From assembly GCA_021776095.1 (NCBI GenBank), contig JAJFGO010000063.1:1-32189 (forward strand): a DNA stretch of 32,189 bases, given 5' to 3'. The translations under genes were made by a program, and so were the position numbers. This document shows, one piece after another, positions 15,624 to 24,825 of the stretch; positions within the stretch are counted from its first letter, which is position 1; every line of letters starts with the position of its first letter. The notes beneath the pieces are model-generated. The model did no database searches and had not been told where the DNA came from. It saw only the letters and a program-made list of their open reading frames with translations. This DNA is from Kiloniellaceae bacterium (GTDB lineage: Bacteria > Pseudomonadota > Alphaproteobacteria > Kiloniellales > J153).

Positions 15624-16955
15624 ATGGCCAACAATAAATCCGAATCGACGCAGACCGCCGGCACGCAAACCGCAACCTTGACCGACAATTCGACTGGCAA
15701 GACAGTGGAATTGCCGATCCTCGAAGGCACCATCGGTCCCCGCGTGATCGATATCCGCCGGCTCTATGCCGAGACCGGCTGCTTCACCTATGACCCCGGG
15801 TATACATCTACCGGAAGTTGCGATTCCGCGATCACCTATATCGATGGCGACGAAGGCGTCCTGATGCATCGCGGCTACGCGATCGAGGATCTGGCCAGCC
15901 ATAGCGACTTCATGGATGTCTGCTATCTACTGCTCAAGGGCGAGCTGCCGAATCAAACCCAACGCGAGATCTTCGAGCACTCGATCACCTATCATTCCAT
16001 GCTGCACGAACAGATGTTGTATTTCTATCGCGGATTCCGCCGGGACTCGCACCCCATGTCAATCATGGTCGGTGTGGTCGGGGCCCTGTCGGCCTTCTAT
16101 CACGATTCAACCGACATCAGCGATCCGCACCAGCGCATGGTCGCGTCGCACCGGCTGATCGCGAAGATGCCGACGATCGCGGCCATGGCGTACAAGTATT
16201 CGGTCGGACAGCCCTTCGTGTATCCGCGCAACGACCTGAAATATGCGGAGAATTTTCTCTACATGACTTTCGCGGTGCCATGCGAGGAATATAAGGTTCA
16301 CCCGGCGGTCGCCCGGGCCATGGACCGTATCTTTATCCTTCACGCCGACCACGAACAGAACGCCTCGACCTCGACCGTGCGTATTTCGGGATCGAGCGGC
16401 GCCAATCCCTTCGCCTGCATCGCCGCCGGCATAGCCTCGCTTTGGGGCCCGGCCCATGGCGGCGCCAACGAGGCGGTTTTGAAGATGCTTCAGGAGATCG
16501 GCACCAAGGAGCGGATTCCCGAATTCATCGAGCGCGCCAAGGACAAGAACGATCCCTTCCGCCTGATGGGTTTCGGTCACCGGGTCTATAAGAACCACGA
16601 TCCGCGCGCAACGGTCTTACGCGAAAGCTGCCACGAGGTTCTGGAAGAGCTTGGCAAGCGGGACGAGCCGCTGCTCGACCTCGCCATGGAACTGGAACGC
16701 ATCGCCCTCGAAGACGAATACTTCGCGGAGAAAAAGCTGTTCCCGAACGTGGATTTCTATTCCGGCATCATCCTGCAGGCCATGGGTTTCCCGACATCGA
16801 TGTTTACCGTGCTCTTCGCCTTGGCCCGGACGGTCGGCTGGGTCGCGCAGTGGCAGGAAATGATCGAGGATCCGAACCATCGCATCAGCCGGCCGCGACA
16901 GCTTTACAACGGCCCCATGAAGCGGCCCTTCGTGCCGATCGAAAAGCGCGCCTAA
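15624..16955 (+). CDS. gltA: citrate synthase (type II)
   Basis: Citrate synthase condenses acetyl-CoA with oxaloacetate at the entry of the TCA cycle. The 443-residue protein is of the hexameric Gram-negative type with an N-terminal beta extension. The catalytic triad is visible as His278 in W-G-P-A-H-G-G, His319 in G-F-G-H-R-V-Y and Asp377 in N-V-D-F-Y-S-G. H-A-D-H-E-Q-N at 240-246 is another family block. The start is set at the ATG at 15624, preceded by an ACGGGGA ribosome site; an upstream in-frame start at 15549 would lie inside the promoter. A strong terminator follows, so the gene is probably monocistronic. Confidence 0.95.
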   Translation: MANNKSESTQTAGTQTATLTDNSTGKTVELPILEGTIGPRVIDIRRLYAETGCFTYDPGYTSTGSCDSAITYIDGDEGVLMHRGYAIEDLASHSDFMDVCYLLLKGELPNQTQREIFEHSITYHSMLHEQMLYFYRGFRRDSHPMSIMVGVVGALSAFYHDSTDISDPHQRMVASHRLIAKMPTIAAMAYKYSVGQPFVYPRNDLKYAENFLYMTFAVPCEEYKVHPAVARAMDRIFILHADHEQNASTSTVRISGSSGANPFACIAAGIASLWGPAHGGANEAVLKMLQEIGTKERIPEFIERAKDKNDPFRLMGFGHRVYKNHDPRATVLRESCHEVLEELGKRDEPLLDLAMELERIALEDEYFAEKKLFPNVDFYSGIILQAMGFPTSMFTVLFALARTVGWVAQWQEMIEDPNHRISRPRQLYNGPMKRPFVPIEKRA

Positions 16956-16979
16956 GACCGGGCTGCGCCAAACCACGAA

Positions 16980-17011
16980 AAAAGGCGCCGAAGTTTGCTT
17001 CGGCGCCTTTT
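16980..17011. terminator. strong intrinsic terminator, likely bidirectional
   Basis: AAAAGGCGCCGAAG (16980-16993), loop TTTG, CTTCGGCGCCTTTT (16998-17011) form a perfect 14-bp stem with a T-tract on either strand. It ends gltA on the plus strand and the glyoxalase gene on the minus strand. Confidence 0.9.
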
Positions 17012-17035
17012 CCTTATCCGGTTTCGAACCGCCGG

Positions 17036-17440
17036 CTATTTGCGCTCAATCAGTTCGATCTTGTAACCGTCGGGATCCTCGACGAAGGCGATGACGCTGC
17101 CGCCGTGTTTCATGGGGCCGGGCGGGCGCGGGATCTTGACGCCTTCCTTTTCCAGGCCCTCGCAGGTTCCGTAGATATCCGGCACGCCGATCGCCAAGTG
17201 GCCGAATCCGGACCCCAGATCGTAGGGCGTTTCCTGACCCCAGTTGTGAGTCAGTTCGATGACCGCGTTGTCTTTTTCCTCGCCATAGCCGACGAATGCG
17301 AGGGTAAACTCGCCCGAGGGATAGTCCTGCCGGCGGATCAGCGACATGCCCAGGTGCCGAGTATAGAAGTCGATCGACTTGTCCATATCCTTGACCCGGA
17401 TCATGGTGTGTAAAAGCCGGTAATTGCTGGTATCGCTCAT
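17036..17440 (-). CDS. gloA: lactoylglutathione lyase (glyoxalase I)
   Basis: Glyoxalase I isomerises the hemithioacetal of methylglyoxal and glutathione to S-lactoylglutathione. The 134-residue length and the four metal ligands match the family: His11 in L-H-T-M-I-R-V, Glu62 in V-I-E-L-T-H, His81 in G-H-L-A-I-G-V and Glu129 in K-I-E-L-I-E. F-Y-T-R-H-L-G-M at 25-32 is also typical. The small size without insertions suggests the nickel-type bacterial enzyme. AGGAGG lies 4 bases before the ATG. It is the last gene of the minus-strand block, 27 bases after lpxB and just ahead of the shared terminator. Confidence 0.93.
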   Translation of the reverse strand: MSDTSNYRLLHTMIRVKDMDKSIDFYTRHLGMSLIRRQDYPSGEFTLAFVGYGEEKDNAVIELTHNWGQETPYDLGSGFGHLAIGVPDIYGTCEGLEKEGVKIPRPPGPMKHGGSVIAFVEDPDGYKIELIERK

Positions 17441-17467
17441 AAGTCCTCCTGCTCTTTGCCCGTTAGT

Positions 17468-18706
17468 TTAGCTCATCCGCGCCCGGGCACCAGTTTGGAT
17501 CACCTCCAGAATACAGCGCGCCGCGCGTTGGCTCGGGGTTTCCGCGCCACCGCCGCCGAGCTTGGCGACCGCTGCCCGGGCGCCCTCTTTCTGGGCCGCG
17601 CGTGCCGCCGGGTCCCGCAGCAGGCGCGCCAAGGCCTTGGCCAGGTTTTCGGCGTTGCAGTCGCGCTGAAGACACTCGGGCTGAACCTCCCGGTCCAGTA
17701 GGATATTCGGCAAGCTGACGTAGCGTATCTTGAGCAGCAGCGGGGCTAGAAATCCACTAAGCGGCGACAGGCGATAGGCGATCACCGTCGGCACGCCGGC
17801 CACCGCCAACTCAACCGCGACCGTGCCGGATGCGGCCACGGCGGCACCGGCCGCGGCGAAAGCCTGGTACTTGGCCGCCGGGTCGCCCAGGACCGCCGTG
17901 GGCACAGGCCAGGACTTGGCCGCCGCCGCAACCTCCCCGGCCACGCCCGGCACGGTGGGCGCCACGGCGTGCAGGGCAGGAAATTCGGCCGCCAGCCGCC
18001 CCAAGGTCTGGCCGAAAACCGGTAACAAGCGTCGAACCTCGCTGCGGCGGCTACCCGGTAGAACACAGATCAGGGGTGCGTCCTGCGGGATGCCTTGGCT
18101 CTGCCTGAATGCCGCCGGATCGCCCCCTGCCTCCGCTGCCTCTACGGCCGGATGACCGACGAAGGTGCTGGCGAGACCGTGTCGCTCGAAATACGGCGGC
18201 TCGAAGGGCAGCAAGGTCAGCAGGCGATCCAGGTAACCGGCCATGCGCTTGGCGCGCCGGGGCTTCCACGCCCACACCGAGGGCGCCACATAATGAACCA
18301 AGGGAATCCCCTGCCCGGCCACGCGCTTGGCGACCTCTAGGGAGAAGTTCGGCGAGTCGATGGTCACCAGGACGTCCGGGCGCAGCAGACGCACCAGCGC
18401 GGCGGTCCGGCGCATGTGGCCGATGATGCGCGGCAAGTATGGTAGGACCTCGACCAAGCCCATCACGGTCAAGTCCCCGATCGGCACCGTAGACTCAAGC
18501 CCCTGGACCGCCATGGCGGCCCCGCCGATCCCGGCGAAGCGGACTCGTTCGCCGCATTGTGACTTGAGCGCGGCCATAAGGCGGGCGCCCAGCAAGTCAC
18601 CGGACGGCTCCCCCGCGATCAGAAAGATCAGAGGCCCCACCTCGGCGCCCACGGCCGCTTCGGGCACTTCGAGGCCCGGCGGGCCCGCCGGTGCGGCGTT
18701 GGTCAT
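17468..18706 (-). CDS. lpxB: lipid-A-disaccharide synthase
   Basis: LpxB is the GT19 glycosyltransferase that joins UDP-2,3-diacylglucosamine and lipid X into the lipid A disaccharide at the inner membrane. The 412-residue protein has A-G-E-P-S-G-D near 31-37 at the acceptor site, a hydrophobic patch P-I-G-D-L-T-V-M-G-L-V-E-V near 75-87, I-D-S-P-N-F near 116, and V-L-P-G-S-R-R-S-E-V in the UDP-binding half. The first 22 residues are an unconserved Ala/Pro-rich extension. The start overlaps the lpxI stop by four bases. Confidence 0.95.
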   Translation of the reverse strand: MTNAAPAGPPGLEVPEAAVGAEVGPLIFLIAGEPSGDLLGARLMAALKSQCGERVRFAGIGGAAMAVQGLESTVPIGDLTVMGLVEVLPYLPRIIGHMRRTAALVRLLRPDVLVTIDSPNFSLEVAKRVAGQGIPLVHYVAPSVWAWKPRRAKRMAGYLDRLLTLLPFEPPYFERHGLASTFVGHPAVEAAEAGGDPAAFRQSQGIPQDAPLICVLPGSRRSEVRRLLPVFGQTLGRLAAEFPALHAVAPTVPGVAGEVAAAAKSWPVPTAVLGDPAAKYQAFAAAGAAVAASGTVAVELAVAGVPTVIAYRLSPLSGFLAPLLLKIRYVSLPNILLDREVQPECLQRDCNAENLAKALARLLRDPAARAAQKEGARAAVAKLGGGGAETPSQRAARCILEVIQTGARARMS

Positions 18707-19524
18707 TCCGTTTCCTTGACGCCGACCACGAACAAGCCGGCCTTGTCGGCGGCCCTGGCCACACCGGCCCGGTCGATGATCAAGGCGCCGCCGGCCTGGA
18801 CCGCGATACCCTGCAGGCCGGCCGCGGCCGCGTTACGCACGGTGCTGGTTCCGACCGTCGGCAAATCCACTCGGTTTTCCTGATGCGGTTTCTTCGCCTT
18901 GACCAAAACGCCGCCAGGTCCGGCGCGTCGCAGATCCTTGCAGCGCGCCAGCAAGCCGTCCGTGCCCTCGATCGCCTCGACTCCGAGGACGATGCCCTCC
19001 TGGACGACCACCGCCTGCCCGACGTCGGCCGCTCCCAGAGCCCGCGCCACGGCGACGCCGCGGGCGATATCGCGTACCGCCTGTTCGTCGGGCGACAGCT
19101 TGCCATAAGGCCCTTCCTCGGCCAGGACGCCGGCCAGGACATCGTCGATCCCGATAACCCGGAAGCCTTCGTCCTCCAGGCCGGCGACCGCCGCGCTCAG
19201 CAAGCCGTCGTCGCCCAGGCTGTTGCCGCCTATTTTGGCGAAGAATTGCAGGCCGCGCAGGTCCGGGCGCAATTCGCTCAGGCTGGGTCGGCGGATTGGT
19301 CCGGCTAAGACCAGTTCAACGACGCCGGCCCGGCGTAGGGTATCCAACGCGGTGCCGGCCGCGCCCAAGCGGCTCCAGGCATGCTCGACACCACGCAAGG
19401 TCTGCGGATCGGTATGGCCTTCGAAGGCCAGGACGAAGACATCCCGGCCTGCTGCGCGGCAGGCCTCCACCAGCCGCGCCGGAATCGCTCCGCCGCCAGC
19501 CAGAATACCTAGCTTATCCGCCAT
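18703..19524 (-). CDS. lpxI: UDP-2,3-diacylglucosamine pyrophosphatase LpxI
   Basis: LpxI hydrolyses UDP-2,3-diacylglucosamine to lipid X and UMP; it replaces LpxH in alphaproteobacteria. The 273-residue protein begins K-L-G-I-L-A-G-G-G-A-I-P and carries the DUF1009 blocks A-F-E-G-H-T, F-F-A-K-I-G-G-N-S-L-G-D-D near 94-106, and V-D-L-P-T-V-G-T-S-T-V near the C-terminus. The start is set at the ATG at 19524, where family members begin; an upstream in-frame codon at 19614 would lie inside lpxA. It overlaps lpxA by 11 bases and lpxB by four. Confidence 0.93.
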   Translation of the reverse strand: MADKLGILAGGGAIPARLVEACRAAGRDVFVLAFEGHTDPQTLRGVEHAWSRLGAAGTALDTLRRAGVVELVLAGPIRRPSLSELRPDLRGLQFFAKIGGNSLGDDGLLSAAVAGLEDEGFRVIGIDDVLAGVLAEEGPYGKLSPDEQAVRDIARGVAVARALGAADVGQAVVVQEGIVLGVEAIEGTDGLLARCKDLRRAGPGGVLVKAKKPHQENRVDLPTVGTSTVRNAAAAGLQGIAVQAGGALIIDRAGVARAADKAGLFVVGVKETE

Positions 19525-20311
19525 GACCGGTCTTGGGACGACACAGGGCGCGGGACGATCCGCCCTGAACGAAGGCAACGATATCCTGGACGCCCTTGAG
19601 ATCGCCTTGCTCAACCGCCAGGCGCTGAATCCGTTCAGCCATGGTGTCGGTGTCGCTGAACAGGCGCTTGTAGGCGTCGTTCATGCCCTTGATATGGGAC
19701 CGCTCGAAGCCTTGCCGCTTCAAACCGACGATGTTCAGGCCTTGCAGGTAGGCGCGCTCGCCCATGGCAAGGCCATAGGGAATGACATCGTTCTCGATCC
19801 CCGACATGCCGCCGATCATGGCGCCTCGCCCGATCCGTACGAACTGGTGGACCGCCGACAATCCGCCGATGATCGCGTCGTCCTCCACGACCACGTGGCC
19901 GGCCAGGGTCGCGTTGTTGGCCAGGATAACCCGGTCGCCGACCTGACAGTCGTGAGCGACGTGGGCACCGACCATGAACAGGCAGCGGTCGCCGATCCGG
20001 GTCACCATGCCGCCGCCCTCGGTGCCCGGATTCATGGATACGTGCTCGCGCACCATGTTGTCCGCGCCGATGACCAGTTCGGACGATTCCCCCTGATATT
20101 TTAAGTCCTGCGGCCGGTGGCCCAGGGAGGCGAAGGGAAAGACCTGGGTTCGCGGCCCGATCCGGGTGCGCCCTTCGACCACGACGTGACTATGGAGCAC
20201 GACCCCGTCGCCGAGCGCGACCTCGGCGCCGACCACGCAATACGGGCCGATCGTAACCTCTTTGCCGAGCTTGGCGCCGGCAGCGACAATCGCGGTCGGG
20301 TGCTGGGCCAC
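19514..20311 (-). CDS. lpxA: UDP-N-acetylglucosamine O-acyltransferase
   Basis: LpxA adds the 3-O-hydroxyacyl chain to UDP-GlcNAc, the first step of lipid A synthesis. The protein is a left-handed beta-helix of hexapeptide repeats (about residues 5-185) followed by a C-terminal helical domain. The catalytic histidine is His120 in G-A-H-V-A-H-D-C. No ATG is available at the right place. GTG at 20311 gives M-A-Q-H-P-T-A-I-V, as in homologues (265 residues); TTG at 20317 overlaps the fabZ stop as TTGA and would add two residues. Both are feasible. It is tightly coupled to fabZ upstream and lpxI downstream. Confidence 0.93.
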   Translation of the reverse strand: MAQHPTAIVAAGAKLGKEVTIGPYCVVGAEVALGDGVVLHSHVVVEGRTRIGPRTQVFPFASLGHRPQDLKYQGESSELVIGADNMVREHVSMNPGTEGGGMVTRIGDRCLFMVGAHVAHDCQVGDRVILANNATLAGHVVVEDDAIIGGLSAVHQFVRIGRGAMIGGMSGIENDVIPYGLAMGERAYLQGLNIVGLKRQGFERSHIKGMNDAYKRLFSDTDTMAERIQRLAVEQGDLKGVQDIVAFVQGGSSRALCRPKTGHGG

Positions 20312-20313
20312 CG

Positions 20314-20784
20314 TCAATCGTCCATAATCATCGCCGCGAACACCGCCTCGGCAACCAGCACCCCTTCGACCTTGGCTTCCCCCTTGAACTTCCAAACGTT
20401 ACGGCGGTTGCGAATCTTGGCGACATGGATGTGCAAGCGATCGCCGGGTACCACCGGGCGGCGAAACCGGCCCTCGTCCACCGACATGAAATAGACCAGC
20501 TTGCCGTCTGCCTCGCCGGCCAGGGTCGTGGTGACCAGCACCGCCGCGGTCTGCGCCATCGCCTCGATGATCAAGACGCCCGGCATGACCGGCTGGCGCG
20601 GGAAATGGCCCTGAAAGTAGTTCTCGTTGATCGATACATTCTTGATCCCAACCGCGCTGTGATCGAGCGCGATATCGACCACCTTGTCGATCATCAGAAA
20701 TGGATACCGGTGCGGAATCAATTCCATGATCCGCGTAATATCGGCTGATTCCAAGGTCCCCGTCACCGCCACCTGTTCATTCAT
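20314..20784 (-). CDS. fabZ: 3-hydroxyacyl-[acyl-carrier-protein] dehydratase
   Basis: FabZ dehydrates 3-hydroxyacyl-ACP in fatty acid elongation, competing with LpxA and LpxD for the same substrate pool. The 156-residue hot-dog-fold protein has L-I-P-H-R-Y-P-F-L at 22-30, catalytic His60 in Q-G-H-F-P and Glu74 in L-I-I-E-A-M-A-Q. The ATG at 20784 has AAGGA 8 bases upstream inside lpxD and overlaps the lpxD end by 8 bases; the in-frame start at 20823 is rejected. Confidence 0.95.
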   Translation of the reverse strand: MNEQVAVTGTLESADITRIMELIPHRYPFLMIDKVVDIALDHSAVGIKNVSINENYFQGHFPRQPVMPGVLIIEAMAQTAAVLVTTTLAGEADGKLVYFMSVDEGRFRRPVVPGDRLHIHVAKIRNRRNVWKFKGEAKVEGVLVAEAVFAAMIMDD

Positions 20785-21808
20785 CAGGTTTGTCCTTCGT
20801 CTTAAGTTGACGTTGCCATCCACTTACGATCCGGAAGAAATCCCGGACTGGCATGGCCGGGCTTCCCACGACGCTGGCCCCGGCCGGAACATCGCGCATC
20901 ACCCCGCACTGGGCCCCAAGCTGGGCGCCCTTGCCGATTGTCAAATGGCCGGCCACCCCAGCCTGAGCCGCGACAGCCACATAGTCCTCCAACTTGGTAC
21001 TGCCCGCGATACCGGATTGGGCGATCAGGACGCACCCGCGTCCCAACTGCACGTTGTGCCCGATCTGCACCTGGTTATCAATCTTGGACCCGGCACCGAT
21101 CACCGTGTCCGGCCCTGAGCCCCGGTCGATTGAGCTGTTGGCGCCGATTTCGACACCGTCCTCCACAATCACCCGGCCCAGCTGCGGCACGTCGACATGA
21201 CCCTCTGGGTCCATGGCGAAGCCGAAGCCACGATTGCCGACACATACGCCGGCATGGATCTGGCATCGTCGGCCGATTATGCAGTGAGACAGGGAAACGT
21301 TGGGACCGATCCAGGTTCCCGCGCCGACACTCACGCCCTCGCCGATCACCGCGTTAGCGCCAATATGGCACCCGGCATCAAGCTCGGCCGCCGCGCCGAT
21401 CACGACGCCCGGCCCGATATGACAATCCGGCCCAACGACGGCGCTCGGATCAATCACGGCGCTGGCGTGCCGGTCTTCGCGAACCTCCGGGGCTGGATAG
21501 AGATGGCCGGCGATCAGCGCATAGGCGCGATAGGGCTTGTCGGTGATTAGCAAGGCCATGCCCTTGGGCGCGCGATCCACCACATCCGGTGCGACTAGGC
21601 ACGCCCCGGCACGACTTTCTCCAAAGGCGGCCAGGTAGCGCCGATTGTCCAAAAAACTGATGTCGCCGCGCCCGGCGGTCTCCAGGGGCGCAACATCGCT
21701 AATTTCCGCCTCGGGATCGGCGCCCTCCGAAAGCCGGGCGCCAGCAAGTTCCGCCAACTCACGCAGCCGGAAAGGGCCCGCGCGCCTAAAAAATCGGGGA
21801 TCGGCCAT
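20777..21808 (-). CDS. lpxD: UDP-3-O-acylglucosamine N-acyltransferase
   Basis: LpxD adds the N-linked hydroxyacyl chain to UDP-3-O-acyl-glucosamine, the third step of lipid A synthesis. The 343-residue protein has an N-terminal uridine-binding domain (about 1-110), a beta-helix of hexapeptide repeats (about 115-310) and a short C-terminal helix ending in charged residues. The catalytic histidine is His251 in Q-I-G-H-N-V. G-F-G-F near 194-197 is another family mark. It starts 9 bases after the skp stop and overlaps fabZ, keeping the lipid A genes coupled. Confidence 0.95.
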   Translation of the reverse strand: MADPRFFRRAGPFRLRELAELAGARLSEGADPEAEISDVAPLETAGRGDISFLDNRRYLAAFGESRAGACLVAPDVVDRAPKGMALLITDKPYRAYALIAGHLYPAPEVREDRHASAVIDPSAVVGPDCHIGPGVVIGAAAELDAGCHIGANAVIGEGVSVGAGTWIGPNVSLSHCIIGRRCQIHAGVCVGNRGFGFAMDPEGHVDVPQLGRVIVEDGVEIGANSSIDRGSGPDTVIGAGSKIDNQVQIGHNVQLGRGCVLIAQSGIAGSTKLEDYVAVAAQAGVAGHLTIGKGAQLGAQCGVMRDVPAGASVVGSPAMPVRDFFRIVSGWQRQLKTKDKPDE

Positions 21809-21817
21809 GGGCGGCCC

Positions 21818-22399
21818 CTATTTCTGCGGCATCTGTACCGCGACCGACGGCAGGCGCTGGTTCAGCCGTTTGGAGGCCTCGGCGGTGATTTCGAACTCCG
21901 GCTTGACGATCACCACAGTTGCCTTGGAGAAAATCAAGTCCAGCCCTCGTTCCTCGGCGATCGCCTTAGCGACCTTGGCCAACTCGGCCTGCACCTGTGC
22001 AAGCCCTGTCGAAAAGGTGCGATCCAGGGCGCGTTTGCGCCCCTGCACCTCGCGCTGGAGGGTCGAAACCTGGGCTTCCAACGCCTGCCGTTTCTGAGCG
22101 AATACCTCGTCCGAAATAACCGTGCGTTGCCGAGAAAGCTCCTGGTCAGCGCCGCGCAGGTCTTCCTCTTTTTCTCGCAGTTCGCCTTGATAGGCCGTGC
22201 GAAGTTTCTCGATTTCCCGGTTCAAGCTGATCACGGCCTCCGACTCCCGCAACACCTGCTGAACATCGATGATCGCGAAACGCGGCGCCGGTTGCGCGTC
22301 CGCCGCCGCCTCCGGCGGTTGCCAACCCCAGCTAGCGGCCAGTATCAAGCCGGCCGTCAGCGTCTTGCCGAAAAGCGCAAGGAAATGACTATAAGTCAT
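21818..22399 (-). CDS. skp: OmpH/Skp family periplasmic chaperone
   Basis: Skp-like proteins hold unfolded outer-membrane proteins in the periplasm before the BAM complex inserts them. The 193-residue product has a signal-peptide-like hydrophobic start (about residues 5-24, possible cut after A-A-A or A-D-A near 33-36). F-A-I-I-D-V-Q-Q-V-L-R-E-S-E-A at about 40-55 is the OmpH entry motif. A long charged alpha-helical coiled-coil hairpin (about 60-145) follows, then a C-terminal strand region. The ATG at 22399 is chosen; a TTG at 22420 inside bamA is an alternative, since no good ribosome site separates them. Position between bamA and lpxD is the standard one. Confidence 0.88.
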   Translation of the reverse strand: MTYSHFLALFGKTLTAGLILAASWGWQPPEAAADAQPAPRFAIIDVQQVLRESEAVISLNREIEKLRTAYQGELREKEEDLRGADQELSRQRTVISDEVFAQKRQALEAQVSTLQREVQGRKRALDRTFSTGLAQVQAELAKVAKAIAEERGLDLIFSKATVVIVKPEFEITAEASKRLNQRLPSVAVQMPQK

Positions 22400-22403
22400 C
22401 ACC

Positions 22404-24692
22404 TTAGAATTGTGTGCCAAAGCTAAAGTTCAAGAGTTCGGTTTCGTCGAACGCCTCGTCTTGCACGGCAAAACCTAGGTCGATAACGATCGGACCGAAG
22501 GGCGACTTCCAGGTCAAGCCGGCACCGACAGACACACGGGGCGTGTTTTCGTCCAAGGTGTCGACGTTCACGCGATCCAGGTCCCAGGCCGCGCAAACAT
22601 CGCTGAAGACACGGCCGCGTATGGCGAACTCGTCCGGCAACCCCAAGGGAAAGCTGAACTCGACCGTTCCATTGTACGTGTTTTTGCCCCCCAGCGGGTC
22701 TTCCGTGACCCGGTCGCGCGGGCCGACGCCGGCGAACTTGAAGCCGCGGCAGGTGTTGCCGCCGGCGAAGAAGCGGTCGCTGATCCGAGTGTCCTCGCCA
22801 AGGCCAAAGATGTTGCCGATCTCACCGCGCGCGGAGATCGTCCAATCTTCCGCGATTGGAAAGTAGTAGCCGGCGCCGAGCCTGGACCTGAGGTAGTGAA
22901 CGTCGCCGCCCAGGCCCGCCACATCGTTCCGCAAGCGCACCACATATCCCTCCCGGGGATCGAAACGGCTGTCCCGTCGGTCATAGACCAATTCGTGACC
23001 AACCGTCGATTCGATAAAGGTGCCCTCCTCTTCCTTGACCAGCAGGGATGCATCGTCATCGACATCCTTGATTTCCTGGTTTTCCAGGGTGTAACGCACC
23101 GTCTGACGCAAATGCTCCTGCCAGGAGAATCCAGTGCGCAACGAGCCGCCGGTTCGGGTCTCATCGAACGATTTCTCGTCCGAATCGGTGTCGATCCGAA
23201 ACAGATCGGCGCCGGCCGCAACGTTCCGACCCAGGAAATAGGGTTCCGTAAAGCCTAGGTTGAACGCAGTCTGCTCGCTCGACAAGGTCGCACTTGCCCG
23301 AAGGTCCTGACCCCGGCCGAGGAAATTCCGCTCCCGCAGGCCGACGTTTCCAAGGACACCGACGCTGGTCGAGAATCCGACACCGAAGGTCAAATCGCCG
23401 GTCGATTGTTCCTCGACCTGGGCCTTGATGACCGCCCGGTCCGGCGTGCTGCCCGGTTCCGACTCGACGTTCACGGTCTTGAAATACCCGAGGTTTTGGA
23501 TCCGCTGGCGCGAACGCCGCTGCTTAGAGGTGTTGAAGGCATCGCCTTCGACCAGGCGGAACTCGCGCCGGATCACACGGTCCAGGGTGCGCACGTTACC
23601 CTCGATGTCGATGCGCTCGACATAAACCTTTGGGCCTTCCTTGATCTCGAAGGTCGTGTTGATGATCCGATTTTCCCGATCCCGTTCGACCTTGGGGCGC
23701 ACGTCGACAAAGGCGTAGCCCAAATTGCCGACCGCCTCGGTCAAGGCCGTGATCGTGCCTTCGACCTCTTTTGCGCTGTACCAATCCCCTTCTTCCGGTT
23801 CCAAGTGAACGCGCAACGATTCCGGGTCCAGGTTCGGCAGTGTGGTGACGATTTCCATGCGCCCGAATTTCTGCCGCTCGCCCTCCTCGACCGTGAAGGT
23901 CACGATGAAACCCTCGCGGCTGGGCAGCAGTTCGGCCAGGACGGAAACGACCCGGAAATCCGCATAGCCTTCGTTCAGATAGAACCGGCGCAGGAGTTCA
24001 CGATCGAATGACAGGCGCTCTGGGTCGTAGGTGTCTGTCGAGCTCAAGAAGCTGAACAACCCGGATTCACTGGTCGTGATTTCACCGCGCAGAGAGGAAT
24101 CGGAGAATTTCCGGTTACCGATGAAACTAATGGCTTCGATCGTGGTCTGCGGACCTTCATTGATCTCGAAGACAAGGTCGATGCGGTTTTGATCGAGTTG
24201 TATGACCTTGGGCTCGACGGTTGCCGCATAGCGGCCCGAGCGACGGTAGATTTCGAGCAAGCGCTGGACGTCGCTTTGCGCCTTGGTCCGGGTAAAGACG
24301 ACGCGCGGGCGCAAGCTGATTTCGGCCAACAGGGCCTCATCTTCGAGCTTGTCGTTACCCTCGAACGCGATCCGGTTGACGATCGGATTCTCAACCACGG
24401 TTACAATTAGCGCATCGTTTTCCTTACGCAGCGTGACATCGGCGAAAAGCCCGGTGCTGAAGAGGTTCTTGAGGGAGCGGTCAAGCCGCGCCGGGTCGAA
24501 GCGGTCGCCCGGATTGACCCGCATGTAGGATCGAATGGTCTCCGGCTCGATCCGCTGCGTCCCCTCAATCCGGATCTCGCGGATGATCGCCAGCGCGTCG
24601 CCGGTCTGCGCCACGGCAAAATCGGACGTCGCCAGCCCGATCAAGAGGCAAAGCGACACGATCCTAAGACTCCAAGATCGACCCCTAAACAC
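22404..24692 (-). CDS. bamA: outer membrane protein assembly factor BamA
   Basis: BamA is the Omp85 core of the BAM complex that folds beta-barrel proteins into the outer membrane. The 762-residue precursor has a signal peptide (cleavage likely after A-V-A-Q near 26-29), five POTRA domains to about residue 420, and a 16-strand barrel ending in a terminal phenylalanine (F-S-F-G-T-Q-F). The loop-6 motif is present as C-R-G-F-K-F, with Cys where most family members have Val or Leu. The start is GTG at 24692, where GGGGGGA lies about 5 bases upstream; a TTG at 24719 is less likely. It precedes skp and follows rseP, as usual. Confidence 0.95.
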   Translation of the reverse strand: MFRGRSWSLRIVSLCLLIGLATSDFAVAQTGDALAIIREIRIEGTQRIEPETIRSYMRVNPGDRFDPARLDRSLKNLFSTGLFADVTLRKENDALIVTVVENPIVNRIAFEGNDKLEDEALLAEISLRPRVVFTRTKAQSDVQRLLEIYRRSGRYAATVEPKVIQLDQNRIDLVFEINEGPQTTIEAISFIGNRKFSDSSLRGEITTSESGLFSFLSSTDTYDPERLSFDRELLRRFYLNEGYADFRVVSVLAELLPSREGFIVTFTVEEGERQKFGRMEIVTTLPNLDPESLRVHLEPEEGDWYSAKEVEGTITALTEAVGNLGYAFVDVRPKVERDRENRIINTTFEIKEGPKVYVERIDIEGNVRTLDRVIRREFRLVEGDAFNTSKQRRSRQRIQNLGYFKTVNVESEPGSTPDRAVIKAQVEEQSTGDLTFGVGFSTSVGVLGNVGLRERNFLGRGQDLRASATLSSEQTAFNLGFTEPYFLGRNVAAGADLFRIDTDSDEKSFDETRTGGSLRTGFSWQEHLRQTVRYTLENQEIKDVDDDASLLVKEEEGTFIESTVGHELVYDRRDSRFDPREGYVVRLRNDVAGLGGDVHYLRSRLGAGYYFPIAEDWTISARGEIGNIFGLGEDTRISDRFFAGGNTCRGFKFAGVGPRDRVTEDPLGGKNTYNGTVEFSFPLGLPDEFAIRGRVFSDVCAAWDLDRVNVDTLDENTPRVSVGAGLTWKSPFGPIVIDLGFAVQDEAFDETELLNFSFGTQF

Positions 24693-24792
24693 CCAATTCC
24701 CCCCAGAGCCGCGCCCCAACGCGGCCGATACGCATGCCTACCCTATTTCCTGGCCGTTCGCGCCCCAGCCGGCCTTGCCGCTCCTCGCGGAC

Positions 24793-24808
24793 AGCCCGAA
24801 TTCGGGCT
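24793..24808. other. 16-base palindrome between rseP and bamA
   Basis: AGCCCGAATTCGGGCT is a perfect palindrome in the rseP-bamA gap (24693-24825). It could form a 6-bp hairpin with an AATT loop. No T-run follows on the minus strand, so it may stabilise the message end or be fortuitous. Confidence 0.35.
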
Positions 24809-24825
24809 CCGGCGCGTCGGTACGG

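Noticed and set aside
22404-24719. TTG start for bamA at 24719
   Set aside because: The GTG at 24692 has a far better ribosome site and a cleaner signal peptide.
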